Positions 24,720-32,220 of a stretch of 64,000 nucleotides of DNA are shown here, one piece after another. The translations under genes were made by a program, and so were the position numbers. How positions within the stretch are numbered: the stretch's first letter is position 1; the number at the start of each line of letters is the position of its first letter. The stretch comes from DATFMP01 sp035266845 (GTDB lineage: Bacteria > SAR324 > JACQKK01), in assembly GCA_035266845.1 (NCBI GenBank), contig DATFMP010000037.1, positions 53,870-117,869 of the forward strand. The letters are read 5' to 3'. The notes below the pieces were generated by a model that saw only the letters and a list, made by a program, of their open reading frames with translations, ran no database searches and was not told the DNA's origin.

Positions 24720-25998
24720 CGCCCGTGCGGCGGTAGAGCTGGTAGTAGAAGCCCACTTCCGGGGTCTGGGTGGACTGCTCCAGGGTCAGTCCGTAGTGGG
24801 AAGCGTGCCAGACCAGCCAGTGGAAGTTCACCTCCTCCGGGTTGAACACCCGGCGACGCGCCTGCTCCAGCAGCACGCTCAGCAGCACTCGCTCCACGCC
24901 ATGCTCCTCCGGTGGCGGCTCCAGGCCCTGCTCGATCACGGCATCGCAGAAGTGCGGGTTCCATTCCATCATGGGGTCCACATCCGCATCCACGAACGCC
25001 ACGTGGATCAGCGGCTCGTCATCCACCAGGCCGGGCCACACGCGGCGCACCACACCCTCCAGCCCCGTGAAGAACAGCGAGGTATCCTGCTTGCCCGCGG
25101 CATGCAGCACGTCCACCACCCGCAGGCGCACCACCAACAGCAGGCCATCGTCGTCCAGCAGGCGCGCGGCACGCCGGAACTGTTCGCCGATCTCCTCCGG
25201 CCGGATGTGCTCGAACACCTGCAATGTCACGATGGCGTCGAACCGCTCGCGAAGGTAGGTGGCGCGGGAGAAATCCGAGGGGAACGATTGCAGGGGATCC
25301 AGGATCGCGTCCTCCAGGTGCGATGCCTGCACGAACAGCCTGGGCTCGCTGCCGGGCAGGTGCTCGCGCAGCACCTCGCAGATGATGCCCGGCCCATCGC
25401 CCACCTCCAGAATGCGCGCCTGCTCGTCCAGATTGGGAAGCAGCCGCAGCGTGAGTGTATCCTCCAGGTGCGGAAACAGCGCCCGGTTCACCGCCAGCCG
25501 ATCGCGCTTGTGCCCGATCATGTCCATGAAGCGGGTGAAGCTGGTGAAGCCGTCCATCTGGCTGATCACCCGCATCTCGCCAATGCGTGCCAGGGTGGGC
25601 TTGATCTGCGGATAGGTGTCCAGCACGTCCGTGAACTGGTCGTAGGGCAGCCGCAGGAAGGTGGCGCCCGAGGTGTTCTTGACGGCCACGGTGGCCGTGG
25701 CGGGCGTGCCGTTGAAGTAGGAGATCTCGCCCAGCAGGGTCACCGGCGCGCGTTCCCCCAGCGCTTCCGCCCGGTCCTCCTGCTTGAGGCTGATGACGAT
25801 CTCGCCCTTGACGAGGAAGTACAGGTGCTCGTCAAACGCACCCTGGGTCAGCACCACCTCGCCCGGCTCATAGGCCACGGGCTCGGTGCGCCGGGCCAGC
25901 GAGAGGATCGCTGTGGCATCCAGCCCGAAGCCGTTGAGGAACTGCATCAGGGCCGTGCGGTAGCCGGGTACGGCCGGGTCGTCGTGAAGCAATTCCAT
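24703..25998 (-). CDS. Cyclic-nucleotide-binding-like domain fused to a class I SAM methyltransferase
   Basis: The 431-residue protein joins an N-terminal CRP-type nucleotide-binding fold (about 20-140) to a SAM-dependent methyltransferase (about 190-320) and a roughly 110-residue C-terminal part I cannot assign. In the first domain the cassette reads LGEISYFNGTPATATV (89-104): the Glu is kept but the phosphate-binding Arg is replaced (Pro99-Ala100-Thr101), so ordinary cAMP binding is doubtful. The methyltransferase has motif I EVGDGPG (198-204) and an Asp-Ala-Ile-Val-Thr...EHI motif typical of the Methyltransf_11/23 groups. No DNA-binding helix is present, so it is not a CRP regulator. It lies in the run from dtd to the HAD gene, 41 bases after dtd. 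The methyl acceptor is unknown. Confidence 0.85.
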   Translation of the reverse strand: MELLHDDPAVPGYRTALMQFLNGFGLDATAILSLARRTEPVAYEPGEVVLTQGAFDEHLYFLVKGEIVISLKQEDRAEALGERAPVTLLGEISYFNGTPATATVAVKNTSGATFLRLPYDQFTDVLDTYPQIKPTLARIGEMRVISQMDGFTSFTRFMDMIGHKRDRLAVNRALFPHLEDTLTLRLLPNLDEQARILEVGDGPGIICEVLREHLPGSEPRLFVQASHLEDAILDPLQSFPSDFSRATYLRERFDAIVTLQVFEHIRPEEIGEQFRRAARLLDDDGLLLVVRLRVVDVLHAAGKQDTSLFFTGLEGVVRRVWPGLVDDEPLIHVAFVDADVDPMMEWNPHFCDAVIEQGLEPPPEEHGVERVLLSVLLEQARRRVFNPEEVNFHWLVWHASHYGLTLEQSTQTPEVGFYYQLYRRTGDAGGQ

Positions 25999-26039
25999 GC
26001 GGAATCCGATGGGAAAATACGTGCGCCGCTGTTGCTCCG

Positions 26040-26501
26040 TCAGGTGCGGGGCAGTCCAAGTTCCGCGCTGTCCAGCACGATGGTCACCGGCCCGTCATTG
26101 ACCAAGTGTACGTGCATGTCGGCGCCGAAGGAGCCCGCCTGCACACGCGGCACCGTTCCCGCGCACAATCCCACAAAGCACTCGAACATGTGCCGGGCGG
26201 CTTCCGGCTCCAGGGTGTCGGCAAACCCGGGGCGGCGCCCCTTGCGACAATCGGCGTACAAGGTGAACTGTGGCACGAGCATCAGGCCGCCGCCGATGTC
26301 CACCAGCGAGCGGTTCATGCGCCCCGCCTCGTCCCCAAAGATGCGCAAATGTAGCAGCTTTTCAGCCATCGGCTCAAGCACGGCAGCGGCATCGGCCCGG
26401 TGGAAGCCGACCAAGCAAAGCAGGCCCGTGCCGATGGGCTCGGTGGCGGTCTGATCCCATTCCACCCGTGCCGACTGCACCCGTTGGACGACGATGCGCA
26501 T
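26040..26501 (-). CDS. dtd: D-aminoacyl-tRNA deacylase
   Basis: DTD hydrolyses D-amino acids (and glycine from tRNA-Ala) off mischarged tRNAs, protecting translation. The 153-residue length is standard. The N-terminal MRIVVQRVQSARVEW strand, GLLCLVGF, and the Gly-cisPro motif NDGPVT are all present. The other signature, usually SQFTL, reads PQFTLYAD here, a Ser-to-Pro change at the first position. The ATG at 26501 starts the canonical N-terminus. It lies 45 bases after ftsQ, where ftsA would be expected. Confidence 0.94.
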   Translation of the reverse strand: MRIVVQRVQSARVEWDQTATEPIGTGLLCLVGFHRADAAAVLEPMAEKLLHLRIFGDEAGRMNRSLVDIGGGLMLVPQFTLYADCRKGRRPGFADTLEPEAARHMFECFVGLCAGTVPRVQAGSFGADMHVHLVNDGPVTIVLDSAELGLPRT

Positions 26502-26546
26502 GCGCGTGGGCTCCGGGCGGTTGGGGTGAGGGCAAGCCGCCCGGGG

Positions 26547-27482
26547 TCAGCGCCGGTGCAGGACGATGCGGCCGCCGCCTTGCGCATCCAGCGTGGTCAG
26601 GTCGATCGCACCCGCATCCTGAAACACCTGCGGATAGTGCGCGTGCGTCTCCTGGTATACACGCAGCGCCGAGGCCAGGGTTTCCGAAGGCGCGATCAGG
26701 CGCGTGCCGTCTGCCAGTCGCAGCCGCAGCAGGAACGGATCGTGGGCGTCCACCGTCGCCGCCTCCGGCTGGGCGAAGTCCAGCGCCTTCAGCACTGCCA
26801 GGGCCTCGCGGCCGCGGTGCAAGGCGCTGTCGTGCAGGGGCTCGCTGGGCACGGCGGGGGCGATTGCGCCGGTCACGAGGGGCAGGTGTGCGATCTCCGC
26901 CGGGGCCGCCATGCCCACGGGCAGCACGGAGAGCACCACGTTGTCCCGGTCCACCAGCGCCGTGCTGCCGTCGGCCAGGCGCACGCGCAGCTCCGGCTGA
27001 CGCTCCCGCACGCGAATGGCCAGCCGACCGGGGTAGAGGCGGCGTACGTCCACCGCCGTCACGCGCGGATGGGCGGCCATGCGCCGCGCGGTCTCATAGG
27101 GGTCCACGTCGCGCATGCTGAGCCCGGCGGAAAGTCCGCCCAAGCGCAGCAGGGTGCCGGTCTCGACCACCCGGTTGCCGGTAATGCGCACCTCGCGCAG
27201 CGGTGCCTGCCACAGCGCGATGCCCCCGCTGACCAGTCCCGCCAGCAGCCAAGTCGCCGCCGCCCCGAACAGCACGGTGCGCAGCGGCCAGCGTCGCAGG
27301 CGCCCCAGCGCAACGGTGAGGTGATTCGGACGTTCAGGCCGGCGCTGCGGGGCTTTGCTCGGTGGCGATAGCGGTTGGAAGCCCTTCGGCAGGGGAGCGC
27401 GGGTGCGTCCGGAGCGGGGATTGGCGACCCGGCGCGGGGGCTTCCGGCTCTTGGGGCCCTGGCGGGCCTTGTAGTCCCTCAT
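26547..27482 (-). CDS. ftsQ: Cell division protein FtsQ
   Basis: The 311-residue bitopic membrane protein has a basic cytoplasmic tail (1-67), one transmembrane helix (about 68-91) and a periplasmic POTRA domain (about 95-165: VRITGNRVVETGTLLRLGGL) followed by the FtsQ/DivIB beta domain. FtsQ recruits FtsL/FtsB and later divisome proteins to the septum. The start at 27482 gives the usual tail; an in-frame GTG at 27524 would add 14 residues. It follows murB by 79 bases; ddl, often found between them, is absent, and so are ftsA and ftsZ downstream. Confidence 0.92.
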   Translation of the reverse strand: MRDYKARQGPKSRKPPRRVANPRSGRTRAPLPKGFQPLSPPSKAPQRRPERPNHLTVALGRLRRWPLRTVLFGAAATWLLAGLVSGGIALWQAPLREVRITGNRVVETGTLLRLGGLSAGLSMRDVDPYETARRMAAHPRVTAVDVRRLYPGRLAIRVRERQPELRVRLADGSTALVDRDNVVLSVLPVGMAAPAEIAHLPLVTGAIAPAVPSEPLHDSALHRGREALAVLKALDFAQPEAATVDAHDPFLLRLRLADGTRLIAPSETLASALRVYQETHAHYPQVFQDAGAIDLTTLDAQGGGRIVLHRR

Positions 27483-27561
27483 GGACTGCGCTCGGCTGAG
27501 CGGCCGCCGGTTCCCTGGCGGCACGATCGACGCTATGCGCTCCGCGGCGCCTCGCAGCGGT

Positions 27562-28515
27562 TCAGGAGGCGGCGGCGGCGCGCGGCTCCCGGGCGGGCAG
27601 GGGGAAGACCTGCATCTCCAGCTCCAGGGAGATCCCGGTGCGGCTGTGCACAGTGTCCCGAATCACGTCCACGAGTGCAAGCACGTCCGCCGCCGTGGCA
27701 TCGCCTCGGTTGACGATAAAGTTGGCGTGCTTCTCGCTCACCTGCGCCCCGCCCATCTGCCGGCCCTTGAGGCCCGCCGCATCGATGAGCCGCGCCGCGA
27801 AGTCGCCGGGAGGATTCTTGAACACCGAGCCGCAGTTGGGGAACTCGCGCGGTTGGTGCTCCCGCCGCCATTGCTGAATGCGGTCGCGGCGCTCGCGGAT
27901 TTCCGCATCGGGCATGGATCGTAGGCGGAACGTGCCGCCCAGCACCAGCCGCCCCTCATTGGCCCGCAGCGCGGAGTGCCGGTAGGCGAAGGCGAAGCTT
28001 TGCGCATCCGCGGAATGCACGCCGCCGCCAGCCTCGTAGAAGCGCACCTGCTCCAGGTAGGCCGCTGTCTCGCCATCGTGGGCGCCGGCGTTCATGGCGA
28101 TTGCGCCGCCGATGGAGCCCGGGATGGCCACCAGGAATTCCATGCCGCCCAGCCCGTGCTCCCGGCAGCCCTCCACGAAGCTGGCGTTGGCCAGGCCCGC
28201 GCCGGCCTCGGCCCGGCAGGTCGCCACATCCACCCGCAGTGCACGGAAGGCTTGGCCCAGGCGCAGCACCACGCCGCGCAGCCCTTCGTCGCGCACCAGC
28301 ACGTTGGAGCCGCGCCCCAGCACGTGTACGGGCAGTTCCCGCTCGGCAGCCAACTCGCAGGCGGCCAGCAGGTCACGCTCGCTCTCCAGCTCCACCAGGG
28401 CATCGGCCGGCCCGCCCACACGCAGCGTGACCGCCCGGCGCAGGGGGGCATCGAAGGCCACGGGGGAATCCTGCAGGCGCTCCCGCAGCAGCGCACGCCA
28501 GTCCGCCGCGCTCAT
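27562..28515 (-). CDS. murB: UDP-N-acetylenolpyruvoylglucosamine reductase
   Basis: MurB reduces the enolpyruvyl group of UDP-GlcNAc-enolpyruvate with NADPH and FAD, giving UDP-MurNAc. The 317-residue protein shows the FAD-binding LGRGSNVLVRDEGLRGVVL and FLVAIPGSIGGAIAMNAGAHDGE segments, the catalytic Ser in NCGSVFKNP, and the C-terminal catalytic Glu in the GISLELEMQ region. The ATG overlaps the murC stop (ATGA), indicating translational coupling. The C-terminus ends in an Arg/Ala tail of no evident function. Confidence 0.96.
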   Translation of the reverse strand: MSAADWRALLRERLQDSPVAFDAPLRRAVTLRVGGPADALVELESERDLLAACELAAERELPVHVLGRGSNVLVRDEGLRGVVLRLGQAFRALRVDVATCRAEAGAGLANASFVEGCREHGLGGMEFLVAIPGSIGGAIAMNAGAHDGETAAYLEQVRFYEAGGGVHSADAQSFAFAYRHSALRANEGRLVLGGTFRLRSMPDAEIRERRDRIQQWRREHQPREFPNCGSVFKNPPGDFAARLIDAAGLKGRQMGGAQVSEKHANFIVNRGDATAADVLALVDVIRDTVHSRTGISLELEMQVFPLPAREPRAAAAS

Positions 28516-29939
28516 GCCAGCGCTTCCAGCAGCAGCGGCCCCAGGCCGGTGATGTCGCCCGCGCCCAGGGTGAGCAGCACGCCCGGCGGCAGTTCCCCGG
28601 CACGCACGCGCTCGGGCAGCCTGCGCCAATCCGGCAGAAACTCGGCGGCCGGATGGCCCGCCAGACGCTCCACGATCATGCGGCCGGAAACGCCCTCCAA
28701 GGGCGCCTCGCGCGCGCCGTAGACCTCCGTCACGTAGACGCGAGTAGCTGGCCGCAACGCCTGCGCGAACGCATCGGCGAAGCGTGCCGTGCGCGAGTAC
28801 AGGTGCGGCTGGAACACCACGGATACGGGTTCGCCGTGGGTGGCCAGGAAGCACTCCAGGGTGGCCCGGATCTCCGTGGGGTGGTGTGCGTAGTCGTCGT
28901 AGATGGCCAGCCCGCCGGCCCGGCCCACGAACTGCTGTCGCCGCGCCACGCCATGGAAGTCCGCCAGTCCCGCCAGCAGCCCGGGCAGCGGCGCGTCCAC
29001 GGCACGGGCCAACGCATAGACGCCGCACAGGTTGAGCGCGTTGTGCCGACCCACCAGTGGACTCGTCAGCGCCTGCGACTCGCCCTGTCCCTCCAGCACC
29101 AGGCGGGTGCCTTCGCGGGCGAGGCTTTCCACGCGGACTCGCACCTCCACTGCGCGTCCGGTCTCCTCGGCGAAGCCGTAGGACAGCGTGCGCACCGGGG
29201 AGCCGGCCAGCTCCGCCGCCAGGGAGGCGGCGAGGGCATCTTCCGCGCAGTAGACCAGGCAGCCGCCGGGCCGGATGCGGCCCAGGAAGGTCTGAAACGA
29301 TCCGCGCAGGTTGGCCAGCGTGCCGTGGAAGTCCAGGTGATCCTCCTCCACGTTGGTGAGCAGCACGGCCTCGGGCGCCAGTTGCACGAAGCTGCCGTCG
29401 CTCTCGTCCGCCTCGCAGACCAGCCACGGCCCATCGCCCACGCGGTAGTTGCGCCCGTCCCATTGTGGCAGGTGCCCGCCCACCAGGGCTTCAGGCGCCC
29501 AGCCGGCCGTGGCCAGGGCATGGGCCAAAGCCGCCGTGCAGGTGGTCTTGCCGTGTGTGCCGGCCACCGCCAGCGTGCGCCGCTCCGCCGCCAGCGCACC
29601 CAGCAGGGCCGCGCGATGCAGGCGGGGCAGTCCGCGCCGCGTCACCTCCGCCCAGATCGGGTGCCCCTCGCGCACGGCGGAGGAGTAGACCACCGCATTG
29701 GCACCTTCCAATGCCGTCGTCGAGTGCCCCACCGATACCGGGATGCCGTGCGCCGCGAGCCGTTCCAGCACAGGCCCGCCCTGGGAATCGCTGCCCGAGA
29801 CGCGCACGCCGCGCTCGCGGAGCAGCTCGGCCAGCGCACTCATACCCACACCGCCGATGCCCAGGAAGTGGTAGTGCCAGTCCGGACGGATGCGGGGCGA
29901 ATTGGGGGTAACGGATGGGCCGGCGGACGCGCTGGGCAT
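28512..29939 (-). CDS. murC: UDP-N-acetylmuramate--L-alanine ligase
   Basis: MurC adds L-alanine to UDP-MurNAc with ATP, the first peptide-stem step. The 475-residue protein has the N-terminal GIGGVGMSALAELL nucleotide-sugar fold (26-39), the ATP-binding GTHGKTT near residue 130, the central EADESDGSF loop and the C-terminal YDDYAHHPTEI motif. The start at 29939 gives about 20 residues before the first strand; there is no strong ribosome site, and in-frame sequence further upstream is Arg/Pro-rich noise. It is the first gene of the minus-strand run through murB, ftsQ and dtd to the cupin. Confidence 0.96.
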   Translation of the reverse strand: MPSASAGPSVTPNSPRIRPDWHYHFLGIGGVGMSALAELLRERGVRVSGSDSQGGPVLERLAAHGIPVSVGHSTTALEGANAVVYSSAVREGHPIWAEVTRRGLPRLHRAALLGALAAERRTLAVAGTHGKTTCTAALAHALATAGWAPEALVGGHLPQWDGRNYRVGDGPWLVCEADESDGSFVQLAPEAVLLTNVEEDHLDFHGTLANLRGSFQTFLGRIRPGGCLVYCAEDALAASLAAELAGSPVRTLSYGFAEETGRAVEVRVRVESLAREGTRLVLEGQGESQALTSPLVGRHNALNLCGVYALARAVDAPLPGLLAGLADFHGVARRQQFVGRAGGLAIYDDYAHHPTEIRATLECFLATHGEPVSVVFQPHLYSRTARFADAFAQALRPATRVYVTEVYGAREAPLEGVSGRMIVERLAGHPAAEFLPDWRRLPERVRAGELPPGVLLTLGAGDITGLGPLLLEALA

Positions 29940-30075
29940 GGATGCTCTGGGCGGTAAGGGCCAGGCGCGGCCGGGGCGGCCGCGTCGCCTGTGCGACCAT
30001 CCTACCAGATGCCGGCGAGGGTGATAACCGGAGAGTGCCAGAGGCGGTGGCGCGCCCCGGCCCGTGCGCAGGCAC

Positions 30076-30110
30076 AAAAAATGCCCAGTGAAGCAGCGCT
30101 CCACTGGGCA
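30076..30110 (-). terminator. Intrinsic terminator of the 54-residue small gene
   Basis: On the minus strand TGCCCAGTG (30110-30102) pairs with CACTGGGCA (30090-30082), followed at once by a run of six T residues. It is a textbook Rho-independent terminator, about 100 bases past the stop of the small gene at 30211-30375 and before murC. It shows that the small gene has its own short transcript. Confidence 0.85.
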
Positions 30111-30210
30111 TCAAGCGATTAGAGGGGTTCCGTCGAAGTCCATTAGCGGGAGTGCACCTCCCCGCGGCTCGCGCGTGCTTCCGCCCGCGCCCGCGAGGTG
30201 CCGGGCCGGC

Positions 30211-30375
30211 TCAGGTCTCCAGCCGCTCCTCGGCCTGTGGCTGGCCGGCGGACTCGCGCGCTTCAGAGGAGGCTACCGCGTCGTCGGCGTCCGCGTACCA
30301 GGTCGGCTCCGCGACGTACAGGCCGGTGAAGTGGACCCGTTCGGTGATGCTGTTGCCGGTGAGCGGTGCTTTCAT
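30211..30375 (-). CDS. Unrecognised 54-residue small protein, divergent from an XRE/ScfR regulator
   Basis: An ATG at 30375 with the strong ribosome site GGGAGG opens a 54-codon frame ending at TGA 30211-30213. The product starts MKAPLTGNSITERVHFTGLY, holds two Trp/Tyr-bearing segments (VAEPTWYADADD), and ends in an acidic, Glu-rich tail. It is soluble, with no signal peptide, Cys or membrane helix, and I recognise no family. Support for a real gene: strong Shine-Dalgarno, an upstream promoter with perfect -35 (30508-30513) and CATTAT -10 (30485-30490), and a textbook terminator downstream. It is divergent from an XRE-family regulator with a palindrome in the shared region, so it is probably that regulator's target. 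The function is unknown. Confidence 0.75.
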   Translation of the reverse strand: MKAPLTGNSITERVHFTGLYVAEPTWYADADDAVASSEARESAGQPQAEERLET

Positions 30376-30484
30376 GACTGCCTCCCTTGGTCTGCTGTTT
30401 CGAGGGGGCGCTGCGATAGCGACCCCGTCATCTACGGCTCGCCTGGCAGCGCTTCCGCCTCGCTTCGGAAGCTGATGTGCTCAC

Positions 30485-30570
30485 ATAATGCCGGGTGCGA
30501 AATTCTCTGTCAAGCGAATATTCGCTAATCCAATGTTTTCTGTTTCGACCGCCGATTCGCTGGTTGCGAA
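30485..30570. promoter_or_regulatory. Promoter of the small gene with adjoining palindromic operator sites
   Basis: On the minus strand TTGACA (30513-30508) and CATTAT (30490-30485) are 17 bases apart, predicting a start near 30478. A perfect 14-bp palindrome AGCGAATATTCGCT occupies 30513-30526, abutting the -35; its centre (30519.5) falls at about -41.5, the classic class II activator position. A related inverted repeat, TTCGC (30556-30560) and GCGAA (30566-30570), lies 30 bases further toward the XRE gene. Both are good candidates for binding by the divergent regulator. The rest of 30376-30682 shows no gene and no clear rightward promoter. Confidence 0.65.
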
Positions 30571-30682
30571 CGGCCCCTGGCCGAACCCAACGGAAAGTGC
30601 TAATCTGACGGGACTTTGGCGGATTCGGCATGCCCGCTACGGGCCTCGCCGGCCGCCCTTTTTCTGGAAGAGCCCTTCGCCC

Positions 30683-32188
30683 ATGCGGGGAGAAAACGTA
30701 CCGGTCATCTTCGGCCTCAAGCTGCGGCAGCTCCGGGAGGAGCGCGGGCTGGGCCTGAAGGAACTGTCCACCCTGGCAGGCATGTCCCCCTCCTACGTCA
30801 ACGAGATCGAGAAGGGGAAGAAGTACCCCAAGGCGGACAAGATCCTGCAGCTTGCTGCGGCGCTGCACGTCTCCTACGACGAGCTGGTCTCACTGAAGCT
30901 GAGCAAGGAGTTGAACCCGCTGGAGGTGGTGCTGGAATCGCCCATCGTGCAGGCCCTGCCGCTGCAGATCTTCGGGCTCGCGCCGCGGGATATCGTGGAT
31001 CTGATCTCGCGCGCGCCCCAGGAGGCCGGGGCGCTGATCCGCACGTTGGTGGAGATTGCGCGCAGCTACGACATGCAGGTGGAGCACTTCTTCTACGCCA
31101 TGCTGCGCTCCTACCAGGAGACGCACGACAACTTCTTCGAGGACATCGAGCAGGCCGTGGATGCCTTCCGGGCCCGGCACGACTGGAGCGAGGCGCCCCC
31201 CGTGTCGCTGGAGCGCCTACGCACTGTGCTGGAGGGCGAGATGGGGGTGGCGGTGGATCGCACCCGGCTGGGCGAGTTCCCGGAGCTGAACGGCTTCCGC
31301 TCCGTCTGGGTGCAGGGGCCGCCGCCGCGGCTGCTGCTCAATCCGCATCTCACCGAGCGCCAGCAGGCTTTTCAGATCGGCCGCGAAATCGGCTACCGCG
31401 ATCTGGGCCTCAAGGCGCGCGGCATCACCTCGTCACGGGCCGCGGTGGAATCGTTCGAGCAGGTGCTCAACGACTTCAAGGCGTCCTATTACGCCGGTGC
31501 GCTACTCATTCCGCGGCAGGAGCTGGAGCGCAATCTGGCGGCGCTGTTCGCGGGCGAGCGCTGGGACGGTGCGGCGTTCCTGGCCATGATGGCGCGTTAC
31601 GAGGTGACGCCGGAGATGTTCCTGTACCGCCTTACGCAGATCATCCCGCGGCGTTTCGGCATCAAGGGTCTGCACTTCCTGCGCATCAACCACGACACCG
31701 TGGCGGACCGCTTCCGCGTCACCAAGCAGCTCAACATGTCCGGCCTGCTGATCCCCGCCGAGATCGGGCTGCACGAGCACTATTGCCGGCGTTGGAACGC
31801 CATGCGCGTGCTGAGCGAGTTGGCCGTCCACCAGTCCCGCGGGAGGCAGGACGCCCCGCTGGTCGCCGCCCAGCGTGAGCACTTCCTTAGCTCCGGCGAC
31901 CGCTTCTTCGTGCTGACCCTGGCCCGGCCGCTGGCCCTCACGCCCGGCACCAACACCAGCGTCACGCTGGGCTTTCGTGTGGATGCCCGCTTCCGCAACA
32001 CCGTGCGCTTCTGGAACGATCCGGCCGTGCCCGAGGACGACGTGGGCGAGACCTGCGAACGCTGCAGCCTCGGCCCGGACCAGTGCGACCTGCGTGCGGC
32101 GCAGCCCACGTTCTACGAGCAGCGCCAGGCCACCGTGCACCGCAACGAGACCCTCAAGGCACTGCTCGCCCAGCCGGCCGGACGCTAG
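30683..32188 (+). CDS. XRE-family regulator with ImmA/IrrE-like and ScfR-type C-terminal domains
   Basis: The 501-residue protein has an XRE helix-turn-helix at about 8-70 (LRQLREERGLGLKELSTLAGMSPSYVNEIE) followed by an ImmA/IrrE-like region and a C-terminal domain with a Cys cluster (CERCSLGPDQC). This layout is that of short-chain-fatty-acid regulators such as RamB, PccR, MccR and ScfR, which sense acyl-CoA. The HExxH of true ImmA/IrrE proteases is absent (QIGREIGY stands there), so it is a sensor, not a protease. I chose ATG 30683, with GGAAGAG 11 bases upstream; in-frame codons further up have no such site. The effector and targets are unknown; the divergent 54-residue gene is the best candidate. 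Confidence 0.87.
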   Translation: MRGENVPVIFGLKLRQLREERGLGLKELSTLAGMSPSYVNEIEKGKKYPKADKILQLAAALHVSYDELVSLKLSKELNPLEVVLESPIVQALPLQIFGLAPRDIVDLISRAPQEAGALIRTLVEIARSYDMQVEHFFYAMLRSYQETHDNFFEDIEQAVDAFRARHDWSEAPPVSLERLRTVLEGEMGVAVDRTRLGEFPELNGFRSVWVQGPPPRLLLNPHLTERQQAFQIGREIGYRDLGLKARGITSSRAAVESFEQVLNDFKASYYAGALLIPRQELERNLAALFAGERWDGAAFLAMMARYEVTPEMFLYRLTQIIPRRFGIKGLHFLRINHDTVADRFRVTKQLNMSGLLIPAEIGLHEHYCRRWNAMRVLSELAVHQSRGRQDAPLVAAQREHFLSSGDRFFVLTLARPLALTPGTNTSVTLGFRVDARFRNTVRFWNDPAVPEDDVGETCERCSLGPDQCDLRAAQPTFYEQRQATVHRNETLKALLAQPAGR

Positions 32189-32220
32189 CGCTTCACTCAG
32201 GACCACGCTTGGATCGTGGA

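Noticed and set aside
28512..30104. Longer murC start upstream of 29939
   Set aside because: The extra 55 residues are Arg/Pro/Gly-rich, cross the terminator of the small gene, and lack a ribosome site.
30683..32188. XRE plus ImmA/IrrE as a phage-type repressor/protease pair
   Set aside because: The HExxH motif is missing and a ScfR-type C-terminal Cys cluster is present, so an acyl-CoA-type regulator fits better.
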